In this document: positions 32,015-44,638 of the stretch, one piece after another
Numbering within the stretch: position 1 is the stretch's first letter
How the letters are laid out: each line of letters begins with the position of its first letter
DNA from: Aphelidium insulamus
Lineage: Eukaryota > Aphelidiomycota > Aphelidea > Aphelidiaceae
DNA: 64,000 bases
Assembly: GCA_036784855.1 (NCBI GenBank)
Contig: JAZDSV010000002.1
Location: 1 to 64,000 of the forward strand
Reading direction: 5' to 3'
Position numbers and translations under genes: made by a program
The notes under the pieces: model-generated
What the model was told of the DNA's origin: nothing
Seen by the model: the letters and a program-made list of their open reading frames with translations, nothing else
Databases searched by the model: none

Positions 32015-32088
32015 TGCTCTGTACAGGGGTCGAACCTGTGACCTTGGCGTTATTAGCACCACGCTCTAACCAACTGAGCTAACAGAGC
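32015..32088 (-). tRNA. tRNA-Ile (anticodon AAT)
   Basis: The acceptor pairs GCTCTGT with ACAGAGC. The D-arm has AGTTGGTTA. The anticodon stem is TGGTG/CGCCA with loop CTAATAA (anticodon AAT). The T-arm is ACAGG-TTCGACC-CCTGT. A T5 run follows downstream on the minus strand. Confidence 0.95.
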
Positions 32089-32186
32089 TGGTCGTTGGTG
32101 GTGATCATGCTAATATAAAGTATTACAAGTGCAAGTTCGTAACAACCACGAATTTGTCTCAACGCTCTCACGCTTACATCGCACAG

Positions 32187-34333
32187 ATGCTTCCCCGCCG
32201 ACTTATCGGACGCCATCTCTCGACTGCGGCAGCCGTGCCAAAGACGCCGCTCTACATAAATGGCGAGTTTATCCAGTCGAAGACCACGGAGTGGATCCCG
32301 GTTCTCAATCCGGTATGCTCGGCGGTCCTCGCCTGACTTGCTTTTAATCCTACTCCCGTCACAGGCCACGCAACAAGTAGTGACGCTAGTGCCACAAACT
32401 ACACCAGAAGAGCTTGATTATGCGGCAAAGTCTGCAAAGAACGCGTTTCAAACATGGCGACACTCATCTGTTCTGACTCGGCAGCGCGTGATGCTGGATC
32501 TGCAGCACCTGATTAGGCAGAATATGGCACGTGCCGTAGCATATTGTGCCTCAGCTCTCACAAAATATTCACTTCGTACCTGCTAGGACGATATTGCTAA
32601 AAGTATTACCACTGAGCAGGGCAAAACATTTCCGGACGCTAAAGGGGATGTGCTACGCGGATTGCGCAAGTGACACTCACCCGCGCCATTTCATCACATA
32701 ATCTTGCGCGCAGAGGTTGTCGAGCACGCATGCTCAATCCCCACCCTGCAGATGGGCGAGTTTGCAGAAACCGTCTCGGCTGATATGGATTGCTATACCC
32801 TACGGCAGCCGCTGGGAGTCACTGCCGGCATTTGTCCATTTGTACAGGCTATGATGATGATGATGATGTATACAATAGTTAAATTGTTGTGATAGAATTT
32901 TCCTGCAATGATCCCGCTGTGGATGTTCCCCATGGCGTTGGCGTGCGGAAATACTTCCCTCATGAAGCCATCAGAGAAGGATCCAACTGCAATGATGATA
33001 TTGGCTCGTCTTGCCGAGCAAGCGGGCGTGCCAAAAGGTGTGTTGAATGTCGTTCACGGTTCAAAACCAACGGTCGATTTCCTATGCGATCATCAGGAGG
33101 CACGTGGTTATCAGTTTTTTGTGTTGGTTGTGAATTCGCGCTTGTAATCATGCTCATGGTTGCGCTGGCAGATCAAGGCCATTTCGTTTGTTGGTGGAGA
33201 TAAAGCTGGAAAGTATATACATGCACGTGGCACCGGCAATGGCAAACGTGTTCAGGTATACCTAGCTAGTGCATGATGCATTCTCGTACGCTGATTGTGC
33301 AGGCGAATCTCGGGGCGAAAAACCATGGCGTTATTATGGCGGATGCAATCAGAGATACTACTCTTAATCAACTGGTTGGGGCCGCTTTCGGGGCAGCAGG
33401 TCAACGGTAAGCGGATCTATTTGCTGTACAATTATCAGATACAGATTGTTCCTGATCTGTGCAGATGCATGGCTCTGTCTACTGCAGTTTTTGTTGGACA
33501 GGCCACAGAATGGCAAGTTGTGTTCTTTGCGCAAAAAGAATCGTACCTTGTATAACTCTTAGGATCCCGGACCTGGTTCAGCGTGCCAAAAAGCTCAAGG
33601 TCACTGGTGGAATGGAACCTGACGCGGATGTTGGGCCTCTTATTACGTGCGAGGTAGGTCGACTCTGGGAGTTCATTTTGTTTAACTCCTTTAATTTCCA
33701 TCAGTCTAAATCTCGCGTTGAACGACTGATTGACTCGGCTGTTCGTGAGGGCGCCGAGCTGTTACTTGACGGCCGAGGAATATCCGTAAAAGATTATCCG
33801 GCAGGCACGCAACATGTTTTTAATCGAGGAAAACGTTGCTTACCTAACAGGAAATTTTGTGGGTCCCACGGTGCTGGCGGGCGTGAAACCACACATGGAA
33901 TGCTATCGCGAGGAGATCTTTGGCCCCGTGCTACTGATACTTACTGCGGAAACCCTGGAAGACGCCATTGCCCTTATCAATCGCAACCCCTATGGCAATG
34001 GAACAGCACTGTTCACCACGAGTGGCGCCAGTGCCCGCAAGTTCCAGACCGATGTTGATGTGGGCCAAGGTACCTAATATTGAAAATTCCCCTCATTTTG
34101 CATCTCTCATTTGTTCGCATATAGTGGGAATCAACGTGCCTATTCCCGTGCCATTGCCAATGTTTTCCTTTACTGGATCACGCGCGTCAATTCGCGGTGA
34201 CGTGCACTTTTACGGCAAGCAAGGAGTTCAGTTTTTCACGCAGACAAAGACTGTTACGTCGCTGTGGCGGCAGGCAACTAGCGAGTCGTCCTCTAGCGGC
34301 AAGGCCCACGTCAACATGCCCACGATGAAGTAA
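32187..34333 (+). CDS. Methylmalonate-semialdehyde dehydrogenase, mitochondrial (ALDH6)
   Basis: This CoA-acylating aldehyde dehydrogenase converts methylmalonate and malonate semialdehydes in valine and pyrimidine catabolism. Start [15 protein letters not shown] looks like a mitochondrial presequence. Conserved segments run in order: [122 protein letters not shown] (catalytic Cys), [41 protein letters not shown]. Of its introns, five start with GC: 32527-32586, 32666-32713, 33100-33171, 33513-33562 and 33805-33850. Each gives the only splice that keeps the family sequence in frame. The others are GT-AG. Confidence 0.95.
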
Positions 34334-34475
34334 GGGCGCGGTGTGCTCTGTGCGCCGAGCACTTAGCGATATTATTTCAGACCGGAAATAAAGTCGGGCT
34401 ACATGCATACGATGAATGATATGTCTTTCAGCGGTAGAGTCCTATTACACAGACATTTTAACCGTGAATTTATGC

Positions 34476-36790
34476 ATGACGGCCACTGCGCCACCAGTCG
34501 CCATTGATGCCGCCCAGGGTGCGGAGGCAAACCAGGCAGAGCGGCAGCGCAAGAAGGCCAAGAGCTCTTTCCTGCAACTCTTTCAGCTCTCTGCCGCCAC
34601 ATATGACGACGATGATCAGGATGATGAGGAGTACTGCGGGGGCGCCATGGCCGCCGCAGCTACATCCTCAAGACAGCGACCTCGGGACAATAGCGGCGAC
34701 TTTGTGCCTGCGTCTGGACCTCTGGCGCTTCACGAATCCGCCACCGGTGCCCACGCTCTGCAATTGGACTTGTCGAGCATCGGTAGCCAGGCGGCCGACG
34801 TCATTCAGACACACGGCGGAACGTTTCCTGTCGCTTCGTCACAGGCGACCAGTGAAAGTGCCGGAAACCATGCAGCTGGCGCCAACGAGCTCGAGCTCCT
34901 TGTGGTTCGGCGTCGTCATGCACTGCGAAGGCTAGACGAAGATGTGGACTATCCCGATGCCGATGCCGCCGTTGACAGTGACTGCGAGGAGGATGAGTGT
35001 GCCTTTTTCTTGCCGCTGAAGCCACTGGACGAGGTGGTGTTTACCCAGGCACTTCACCGGAACGCATCCGTACCGATACATGCTGCAGCAAACTCCACGG
35101 GGCCTTTCGCAGTTACGGACTCTCCGCCGCTTGTGTCGCCGAATGTGCATACCGACACCGACACCGCAGACGCAAAGAAATGCGGAACGCAGCCACTCAA
35201 ACAGGCTCTTACAGTACTGCGCAATGACGCGACCAACATTGCCCAAGACGGCAACAGTCCCGAGTCTCCCTTGATGGACCGTCTGCGCACAGAAGTAGCC
35301 AAACAGTTGTCGGCCGCCACGGAAACCTTTCCATCACCACGACCTCCGTCCGGTGTAGACGCGGCAGAATGGTGGCGGCGCTGGACCCCGTATGTTGTCG
35401 GCAAGCAACAGTTCAAGGTGCCCGCTGTCCCTGCACGCAGTGCGGCCTTCCCCTCAAAGCAGCCTCCACCCACACCTGTTCTCGATTTTGCGCGCCCGCG
35501 ACTGAATGCTACTGGTGTAGTACCAGAAGTGGATACGGTGACTCCGCTTGCCGCGACCGACACGCCTCGTTTGGCGGCGCCTCGAGACACTGGCCGACCG
35601 CCATACACCACTCCACAACTTCCCGTACCTGCCACTCCCGACCGCGATGGTGGAATGACGCCCACTCCGCTGTTGGTCCGTACCACTGCCGCATGCAAGT
35701 GTACGTGTATAACAACATACATATGTCTGTTGTATATTTGTGCATTATGTGTCTGGTCGGTGTACATTGTCTACATTGTACCTGTTGGAGTTGTACTAAT
35801 TGATGCTGCGGTGTAGATGATCCTGCCGCAGAATCTTGCCTTCAGCACAGCTCACCGCAGTCTGACATCTCGCGGGCAGATTGCGCGGACATGTTCATTT
35901 CGCGCCCCGAATCCGCACGCCAGCCGTTACGCATCGAATCCCCGCAGCTTTCGCCGTCCCACACCGCTTTCTCAAACTCTCCGTCCATCGCCACGTTCTC
36001 GCAGCACTGTCTGCGCGTGGTTGCCAGCAGCCAAGTTGAGGAGGCGGTACACCCACCGCCACCGTTCGATACTGATACTCATATCGCCGACGTTGTCCCC
36101 AACATGCCGCCTGTCGATGCAGCCATATCTGCCTCCTCCACTCCGCTGCAGAATAAGCGGCGACGAATATGCGTCGACCAGACTGCCGAGAAACATGTTC
36201 CTGCATCAGCTCATGCAGTGACAGTCGTTCCACGCGGAGAGTTGGTGTGGGCGCGGTGGCCACTAGACGGCTACTTGTACCCGGGCACACTGTGTGATCC
36301 CGTGGCGGAACTTTCAGCGGCGACAAGTAACAACGGCGAAACTAACAAATCTGGAAATTCCACATCTGTCACAGCCGGCGTCCGATTTTTGGACGGCACT
36401 CGGACTAGACTGCGGCAGCGAGGCGATTTTGTCGCGTTGACTGGTTCTGTTGATACGCAGACAGTCGGCCTGTGGGCCAAGGTTGACCCGCGAGTTGCCG
36501 CGGCAATTTTGCAGTGCGATTGTACACCTGACATGCCGCTGTCATCGCCATCATCATCATCCAAGGCGAAGCGGCGACGCTCGCGAGGAGCACATCAGCA
36601 GCACCAGCCACACAACAACGATGCTTACTACGCAGTCAATGTGAAGGCGGTGTACTCTTGTGACACATTTTTGGTGGAAGGCCGCGACAAAAGCGATTGC
36701 GGAGACTCGTTGACCGAGGGCCACTCGCCATTCTCGGGCCTGCTGTGGGTGACCACTTGGGATCAGATGCGCTGGTCGCTGCCTGTTTAG
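34476..36790 (+). CDS. Tudor-like chromatin/DNA-damage-type protein
   Basis: Two exons, starting at ATG 34476 (MTATAPPVAIDAAQG); the intron runs from 35702 to 35816 and closes in frame. The first two thirds are disordered, Ser/Pro/Thr-rich with acidic patches (DDDDQDDEEY; DSDCEEDECAF) and several SP/TP sites. The C-terminal domain starts VPRGELVWARWPLDGYLYPG, continues with GVRFLDGTRTRL and ends SGLLWVTTWDQMRWSLPV. A conserved W-A-R/K-W...YPG...F-DG pattern is typical of Tudor-like methyl-lysine readers such as Crb2/53BP1, but no BRCT pair follows. A KAKRRRSRG segment could be an NLS. Assignment to a specific family is not possible; the domain call is moderate. Confidence 0.6.
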
Positions 36791-37102
36791 ATAATAATTT
36801 CTGTACTATTTCTTTGATAGTTGTATGAATTTATGCATACATATGTGCCATACAGAGACGAATGCTGAGAGAACTTTCAACAAAAGTGTTTCTTCGGACA
36901 TTGTGGACACGGCTGTCACAATGAAACGCATTAAATGCATCTCTGCAGCATTTAAACAATGCACTGCGGTAGAACAGATCCTACATCCCTCGAAGTGAAG
37001 CTTAACGTCAAAGTCCGAGAACGATGGACACTGAATTCTGTATCTTGAATTCACCATTCTCCAGAGGATAATCGCCGCTCACAGGCAGCACCTAAAACAT
37101 CT
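36791..37102. other. Intergenic
   Basis: No gene seen; it would contain the promoter of the BRAP2-like gene. Confidence 0.35.
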
Positions 37103-39532
37103 ATGGGCATCAGTTTGAAATCAAGTGGACCCCCATCTCCACCTTCTTGCGTAGTATTCAAGTGCAAGTGATATATCACCTCAAGTCGGTTAAAGTGTGC
37201 TCACATACGCCCAAGTGTAAAGTAACTACAATAGTACAATACAATAACCAAAGTGGAGACGCCAATATTCTACCGGCTCGTGTTGGAACAGGCGTTTCCC
37301 AGCGGCGCCGAAGCCGAGGATCCCGCGCCGATTATCGAGAGCTTACAGCGCTTCTTGGCCATCGAAGAGTCTGGTGCCGCCACACTGAGTAGTGCCCTTG
37401 GCCGCCTTGCGCTCCAGGTGCCACCCGATTCGACTGGACACACAAACCCGTCGCCATCCAAAGTCACTACGGCTGAAGCTGGCGCTACTCTTGCAGCCGC
37501 TGGCACAGACGCTTTAAGCCTGGGTGACGGCCTGCAAATTGTGAGCGGTCCTGGAGGCATCATCGCCGAGTCCCTGTTTCTCCTCGCGCGTGACCGCACT
37601 TCACTCCCGTTTCTCGACTTTCGCTGCGGTCGCCTGCTTATGGAGTCGGTGGATGTGGCACCGGTAGACGGTCCGGCATCTGAATGGATGATTCCGTTTG
37701 TATCCGGGCAGAGCTCGCAGCTAAACTTTGGCATCTTGCACCTGTTCAAGGAGCAACAGGAAGCGTGTACACCAAATGCTCAGCACACCGCCACGGCCGC
37801 CCATAATACCAGCCTTCATGGACACGCCGACTATTACACCGCTGGCGGGGCCAAAGGTGGCACGGTTCTTTGCGTGCTGGCCGTGCCGTCATATATGCCG
37901 CTGTCGGGGTTTCTGGCGTTTGTCGGCGCCGCCCAGTCCACCATCACGCATATCCGAATTGTGCGCGACAACCAGCCTAATCGGTACACGGCGCTGCTAA
38001 AGTTCCGGGACGCCGACTCCGCCTGGCAGTTCCGGTGCACATACAATGGTCGACTATTTTCATCGCTGTCGGCAGAGCTATGTCACATTGTCCACGTGCG
38101 CTCCATCGAATTTCGACGATCCTCGGTACCAGACAGCCAGCACAGTCACATCACCATGTTCCCTTTGGATGATGATGGTGACGCCACCATGCACTCTGAT
38201 ATGAAGATTCCTGCCGTGGAGCTGCCAACATGTCCCGTGTGTTTGGAGCGCTTGGACGCTGCAGTGTCGGGCATTGTGACCACGTTTTGTCAGCACACAT
38301 TCCACTGCCAGTGCTTATCGCGCTGGGGCGACAGCAAGTGTCCCGTGTGCCGCTACGTGAATCTGCCTCGGCCTTCTCCGCGCCGCGCCCTAACCCGTAA
38401 GTTATGTATCTATAGTTGAATGTACATAGCATAATCTTTGTACATTGTGAGTAAGCTGTACGTATGTATTTAACTGCGTGTCCTTCTACTTAAGATACTA
38501 ATTTGAGAATCGCGGGCAGAGGAAACGGATTCGACTGGACGTCGAGCCGCCGGATTTGAACAAGACTCGGAATCCAGCACATGCGCAGTATGTGCTTGTC
38601 GAGAAGATCTTTGGATTTGTCTCATTTGCGGATATCTCGGCTGTGGCAGATACAAGGCGGCGCATGCCCATCGTCACTTCATGGACACTTCTCATCTGTA
38701 TTCTATGGAGCTGGAGACGCAACGAGTGTGGGATTATGCCGGAGACGGTTATGTGCACCGATTAATTCAAAATGCATCAGACGGAAAGGTTGTGGAGGTT
38801 GCGCCACCAAACCGTACCAGCATCACTGCCTCGTCGCCCTCAAGGTGTCAGGAAGATTTGGCCACGCACGTTGCTGACGGGAAGGGTCCAGACAAGGATC
38901 CATTTGACTCAGAAAGGCATCACGTGGATTATCAGGACAAGATTGATGCACTGGGTTTGGAGTTTAGCTATTTGCTGACAACTTCGCTCGAGTCACAGCG
39001 CGCTCACTTTGAAGCTCAGATGGACCAGGCGCTATGTCAGTTAGATGAGGCCCAGTTGCAAGTACGGCTGGCGCGCGCTGACTGCACTGCCGCATCCGAT
39101 AGGTGCTCACTGTTGGAAAGTAAGCTTGCGGAGCAGCTGTCACAATCACAAGCTGACCGCGCAAAATTGGCGGAGCTTAATCGGCATTTACGTGAAGCCG
39201 AGAAGAAGGCGGCGGCTCAATCTCGTGCATTGAAGACTATTCGCAGTGAGCTAGACGACGAGCGTGCAATGGCCGAGTCTATGCGCGGCGACCGGGCTAC
39301 ATTCGACCGTCAGCAAGCCGAATGGGAGGCGGAGCGGGTCGAATTGCGCGAGCAAATAGTCGACTTGATGGCTTTTCTTGACGCAAGAAGCAAGATAGAT
39401 TCCATGATCCACCAAGCAGCGGACTCGGAAGCGGCTCGCCGAGATATCGTTGCCGGATCTGTTCAGATTGCACCGCCCACTGCCCCACAGTCGCCCAGGA
39501 ATGCAGCGAACAAGCGCAACAAAAGGCGCTGA
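37103..39532 (+). CDS. BRAP2/Etp1-type RING plus UBP zinc-finger E3 ligase
   Basis: BRAP2/Etp1 proteins combine an RRM-like domain, RING finger, UBP-type zinc finger and coiled coil; human BRAP2 regulates Ras signalling and yeast Etp1 the ethanol response. Seen here in order: a GTVLCVLAVPSYMPLSGF-type BRAP2 N-terminal domain, HIRIVRDNQPNRYTALLKFR, RING C-x2-C...C-x-H-x2-C (CPVCLERL to TFCQHTFHCQCL to CPVC), ZnF-UBP (CAVCACREDLWICLICGYLG, CGRYKAAHAHRHF, HLYSMELETQRVWDYAGDGY), then a long coiled coil from about 38931 and a basic end. Exon 1 (37103-37163) joins exon 2 at 37254 through a GC-AG intron; the third exon begins near 38507. Further upstream exons cannot be excluded. Confidence 0.92.
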
Positions 39533-39646
39533 TACATGATGAAACAGTCCCACAGAACAGGTCAGTCTATTGAGGCTCTATTTCGCGGGATGGTACACAC
39601 TAATACTGGCACAACATTCACGTCGCGGACAAAGGTCAAGTAGACT

Positions 39647-41836
39647 TCAATTCGACATTATTGTCGCCGACGGCAGATCGTGCTGGGTAATAGATTTCGT
39701 TGTTGTCGCGTCCACCTCGGCATTTATCATCTGCTGCAGTTTAGCGAATACCTCTTCTTCATCGGCGTTCATGGCTGCCACAGAATGCAAAAATGCTTGT
39801 GGGCGCGATGGCACTGCAGCCGTTTCTGATGATGACAACGGCGGCAAACAGGCAGATGTTGGCGAAGCAGACATTAAGACCGGCAAACGCCGCTTCCACT
39901 GCTTAAGCGACGACAGCTCACGGCGAACTCGCATCAAGTCTTTTGTCAGCACCGAGTATCGCTGTTTGAGTCCGTGCATTTGTTGCAGCTGCAAGTCACA
40001 CAGAGGCTGCAAACTCTCAAGCGGCCGTGGATGAGCCATATACTCCCGAAACATACTCGGGTCTTGTGGCGGCGAGGTTGACAGACCGCTGCGGCAAAAC
40101 CCGGCGAGAAATTCAGCGATTTCATTTTCCTTACTCAAAGTGACGTCCGGGTCTTCGATGAACGGGCAGAATCGTGCGGAAATGGCCTGTGCCTCCAAGG
40201 CATCAATATCGGACACTATGCTGCACGACGATTCGTTGTCGCTGCTGTCACACGGCTGTTTTCTGCGCCGCAAACCGCTTTCCGCGACGTTAGCACGGGG
40301 CATCGGATGTATTCGAGGACGTCCTGGACGCCGTCTGACTTCACCAGCAATGTGCTTTCCGGGTCGCCCGAGTTGCTGTGCACTGTCGGTGCGGTCAAGT
40401 GATGAAAGCTGCGACTTTTGCTGCTTCACACGCGCCATAGCCACTATTCCCCGCACATCGCCCGTATCGAATCCGGTAGGCTCCACGGAATAGTCTAAAC
40501 CATATCCAAAGTCATTTAAAAATATCCGTGCCTGACCGACAATGTCTTGCTCAGCGCGATTCAAACGTTCCAGACAATCAGAAATCGATTCAAGGGACAC
40601 GCCGTCCATGTCGATCTCTCCCGTGACGCTATCAATCGCCAAATTCGAGTTGCAATGTGCGTCGCAACCAAAGCGCGATGAGGCGGTAGGCGAAATCTTT
40701 TGACGTTTCGCTCCGATGAGCAGACGCGTATAGCCGCCTGTTTTGGGTGCAAATAGTCGCCGTTCCAGACAGTCAGGTTTTTTACCGTTTCGGCGGCGTT
40801 GCCAAGCATTGAACCAGTCAGGCAAGAGAAATCGCGGACATCTCGGGGCTGGATCTTTCGCTGCGACTGGTGCCACATTCTGAGTCTCGCCATAAGATAG
40901 CAGCCAAGTTCGCTTGGCGCCGAGCAGCTGCTGTCGTCGGCTGATGGAACCAGCCGTGTCGTTCTTTGAACGTGTTTCTCCGTGTGACAAGGCAGAGCGG
41001 TTGACGAACTCGAGGCCTCGAGGCAACGGAGGCGGCGGCGACAAAAACTTATCGTTATACGCACAGTAGTTCTGTTCTATGGCTTGTGGAAACACATGCA
41101 AGTCGGCCATTTCCAGAGCTTCTGGCGACAGTCGCTGCAACCTTGCGGCTTCACGTCGATCAGCCAGCAGATTTTTAGTGAGCACGGGCCGAGGCTGCTT
41201 CATATTCCCACTCTTTGCTTGGCCCCATTTTCGCCAACGAAAATACATTGGAATCTTTCCGTAGCGCACGTAGTCCAGCGCCATGCGCATCTCTTTGATC
41301 TGACACAACCCGGCCACTACGGCGCGAAACGTGTAATACGGTTGCGAATAGGGCGAAAGCAAGCACAGTTGACCCTTGTCGAGCAAATCACTGCAGCATT
41401 GCAGCATGTCAGTATGAGACAGAAGGTGTTATGGACGTCACGCACTATGTTAGCGAGTCAAAGTACTTGACCACTACTTGTGCGCCACAGGGAGTCGGCG
41501 ACGGCATGGACTCGTCAACCTCTGACGGCGGAACAATCTGCACTGTTGGCTTCAGATAGTGCATTACTGCGCCCTACCATTGCTGGTTTCCAGTAGCCTG
41601 TTTGCCGTAGTGTGGCCGCGGTACCTTCAATGAACACTGCGCACGCCTGTGTGGCAAAGTGGCGCTCCTCCACCGATTGACATTCCTTGCGACATTTGGC
41701 GGTCAGCACGCCTTTGCTCGATGCATGCGTATGGCAGCCTGATACTGGCCGCTGCTGCTGCTGCTGCTGTACACAGGCAAAGATCAGACGTTGTATGGGC
41801 AATGCAGCCTGCTGTTACCGGCGACGGCGAAAGCAT
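39647..41836 (-). CDS. AT-hook protein of unknown family
   Basis: A long exon (39647 to about 41366, open for nearly 580 codons) plus two or three short upstream exons make a protein of roughly 650 residues. The start is not firm; ATG 41836 followed by a CAG repeat (poly-Gln) is my best guess. Conserved-looking parts: LTAKCRKECQSVEERHFATQ, MHYLKPTVQIVPPSEVDE, QPYYTFRAVVAGLCQIKEMR and YGKIPMYFRWRKWGQ. An AT-hook, RRRPGRPRIHP, and NLS-like RRRKQP suggest a nuclear DNA-binding role. The C-terminus has a coiled coil (GLKQRYSVLTKDLMRVRREL). I do not recognise the family. It converges on the BRAP2-like gene. Confidence 0.6.
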
Positions 41837-42498
41837 TCGGCCTGGCGAACAATCGAATCGATTGTGTTTGTGTTTTTCTTTTTTCCGCCAACGGCCCAAA
41901 CACGGCAATGTGTGCCGGATATGGCCGGTATGGTATGGCACTGGCCGCGCGGCAATATTTAATACTGCAATCAATAAATCACATTGCACACTGAAGACCC
42001 AAACAGCTTCCGTGCATTAGCGCACACAATAGATGTATTTACATATGTAGCTACATGCATATGTAGCCTCTATTACGGTGCACATATACATTGAGGCAGG
42101 ATAGAATCATTCTTTGCGCAGATTGTCAGCAAAATTCTCCTCATGCATCATCCGGGGTATGAAACACATATATAGTGTATGGCATAAAATTGTGCAGTCA
42201 AATTCGTTGCAGCGCATCAAGAAATAATAACGTTATGCTTTCACCTTATTGTTCAGCGTATTCAGTATGCTGCTCAAGAAAGCGATTTCTCATAGCTGAT
42301 AGACATTAAAGAAAAGAGATCTCATGCAGCATATCTAGCTCTACTCATGCATAATAAATGACATGAGCAATATTGCTCTCAATAATCATGTGCAAGCATG
42401 TTATTTAAATGTCTTGCACGCATTGAACAAGTGTTACGGCGCTTTGTTTAGCATATTTGATAGTTCTACATCATCAGTGTTTAAAGCACTCCACACAC
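41837..42498. other. Intergenic, about 0.66 kb
   Basis: AT-rich, with interlocking palindromic words around 42040-42066 (acatatgtagctacatgcat and atgtagc). No gene seen. It lies between two divergent genes, so both promoters should be here. Confidence 0.4.
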
Positions 42499-43122
42499 AT
42501 GGTTGAGTGGCTGTGCTCACTGCGATACTACTCACACTCACAGATACGGTTCATTCTCATTCAAAATAGACAGGGCAAGACCCGCCTGGCCAAGTGGTAT
42601 GTGCCGTTCGACGATGACGAAAAGGTCAAGTTGAAGGGGGAGATTCACCGCTTGGTGGCCGCCCGTGACCAGAAGACGCAGTGCAACTTTGTCGAGGTAG
42701 GTAGTGTACACACATAGTGGTGTGACTGCGGGTGTGCTCGATATGTGTGCTGGCTGTTGTTACTCCGTGTTGACGGTAACGTGCCTTACACAGTACCGCA
42801 ACTTCAAGTGCGTCTACCGACGATACGCCGGACTATTCTTTTGTTTCTGTGTGGACGTCAGCGACAATGAGCTGGCGTACTTGGAGGCGATACATATGTT
42901 TGTGGAGATCTTGGACGAATGCTTTGGCAATGTGTGCGAGCTGGACTTGGTGTTCAACTTTTACAAGGCTAGTGCGCAACATAAATGCCTGCTTTCCACG
43001 CAACTCATCGCCGTGCGCAGGTGTACGCCATCCTGGACGAGGTGTTTCTGGCAGGCGAGATTCAGGAGAGCAATAAGCGTCTGGTGCTGAATCGACTTGC
43101 CCAACTGGACAAGCTGGAGTAG
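42499..43122 (+). CDS. APS2: AP-2 clathrin adaptor sigma subunit
   Basis: The sigma-2 subunit is part of the AP-2 core and binds dileucine cargo signals in endocytosis. Exons 42499-42501 (the ATG alone), 42544-42696, 42794-42967 and 43021-43122 give 143 residues; the human protein is 142. Segments [72 protein letters not shown] and [14 protein letters not shown] are diagnostic. RRYAGLFF and [10 protein letters not shown] favour AP-2 over AP-1. The last intron (42968-43020) starts GCTAGT, a GC-AG intron. A run of TAG triplets follows the stop. Confidence 0.96.
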
Positions 43123-43253
43123 TAGTAGTAGTAGTGGTCATGGCGTGTAAACATTGTGCACTTTACTAGAAAAGTTGTGGAAATAGCTGACCACGTCGAG
43201 CTTGTCGTGTCTGTGCTGTGCGCCGATATTGCATGCAGGCCCCGCATGCTTCC

Positions 43254-44228
43254 TTAGAATTCAAAGTCACACTGCGCACGCTGGAACACGTAGTCGTGTC
43301 CATTAACGTTGGCGACACCGTCCTTCAGCACACACTTCCACTTGTTCTTGGTTCGCGACACCTTTTCCCACTGGCAGAGCATTCGGTTCGCAGTCTCCTG
43401 GTCGGCGGCATCATCGCCGTCCTCATCCTCGTCTTCGTCGTCCAAATCGGAGCCGAGCTGGTCGTCGGCGTCTGGCGCGGCACTTTGCTGCTTCTGCTTG
43501 GCGTCTGCGGCCGACTATAGTGTTAGAGAAAACGCCACGAACTATCACAGTCGTACACATAAGCGCAGCATCCAAATATGCATATATAATATTTGCCCAA
43601 TACCTGAGTAATATCACCGGCTTCGTCTTCATCGTCGTCATCATCATCTACGTTCTCATCGTCTGCTCCGTCATCAAAGTTGCCATCTAGCTGCCGGATT
43701 GTTGCGGGCGGGGATTGCTGCTGCTGCGTCGATGTGGGTGGCTGGTGAGCAAACTGGCAGTAAATACTAGTTGTTGACACATTACGTAGTCTATAGGTAA
43801 TACACACCGACTGAGTAGCAGTGGCCCCGCCGTACAATTGATGCGGTATTGACGAGACAAATGGATGTAGAAGTGGGTTTTGCGCGGTGTACAGCACGTC
43901 GTCATCGTCGGGAGCGTGCAGTAGAAAGTCGGCCGGATTCAGTCCACCATTCTCGTGCGACAGGACACGCGATGCGGCCAGCTTGTGCAGCCAAATCTTT
44001 GCACACATGGCATCTCAGTCATGTGGCTGTGAGCATGGGGGTGCGCGCGGCACTAACCGTTTTCAGGTCCACCAGCACCGACTCGTCAATGCCAGCGTTC
44101 ACAAACTCGCTCTGCACCTTGTCGGCCACGTCATCGATTACAGCGCGGTATATGGCGGTAGTCTGCGCGCGATAATGTCAGGCACTGGCTAGGTTACGCG
44201 CGCCCATATGCCCGCTTACCGTGGCCAT
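43254..44228 (-). CDS. TOA1: TFIIA large subunit (alpha/beta; Toa1)
   Basis: TFIIA stabilises TBP on the TATA box. Exons 44220-44228, 44058-44162, 43808-43996, 43604-43753 and 43254-43514 give 237 residues. The N-terminal four-helix-bundle region reads AIYRAVIDDVADKVQSEFVN, ESVLVDLKTIWLHKLAASRV. A Gln/acidic linker follows (with DDDDDDEDEAGD). The C-terminal beta-barrel region reads MLCQWEKVSRTKNKWKCVLK, DGVANVNGHDYVFQRAQCDF, ending EF. All five pieces join in frame with GT-AG introns. Only the first three codons are in exon 1. Confidence 0.95.
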
Positions 44229-44638
44229 TGACGCAGGCGCTTAAAATCAGCTGATGGTTGCCCGGGCCTTGTCTCAAAAAAAAAGTCCTTATAGTCGCCA
44301 AATCATATTATAAAAGCGCCCGACAACTAATTTACAAAAATGTGCACTTTCTGCCCCGATTGGCCCTCTCCACCTTGACGACCAATCCTCGCTCCTGCCT
44401 GAAATTACGTGACACAAACTTCTGCCGCAGCATAAAAGCCGCGCCTGCCTGAAATTACGTGACACAAACTTCTGCCGCAGCATAAAAGCCGCGCGTCGCA
44501 GCGCTCGCAGTCTTCGTTGAGCACATTTCAGCACTCTGCAAGCCACATTTATAGACTGTGTCGCTTGCCTTTCACGTTTTCACTACACTACATACTGGAA
44601 ACACATCGCGCACTCACTCGCTCACTCTCACGCGCGCC
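44229..44638 (+). promoter_or_regulatory. Promoter with 50-bp perfect tandem duplication
   Basis: Positions 44394-44443 and 44444-44493 are identical 50-bp copies. Each holds a CRE/ATF-like attacgtgac word and a TATA-like cataaaagc. They lie about 145 bp upstream of the ATG at 44639, so the gene may have two equivalent TATA boxes and start sites. Confidence 0.75.

Noticed and set aside
34476-36790. Calling the Tudor-like protein a Crb2/53BP1 orthologue
   Set aside because: No BRCT pair follows the Tudor-like domain.
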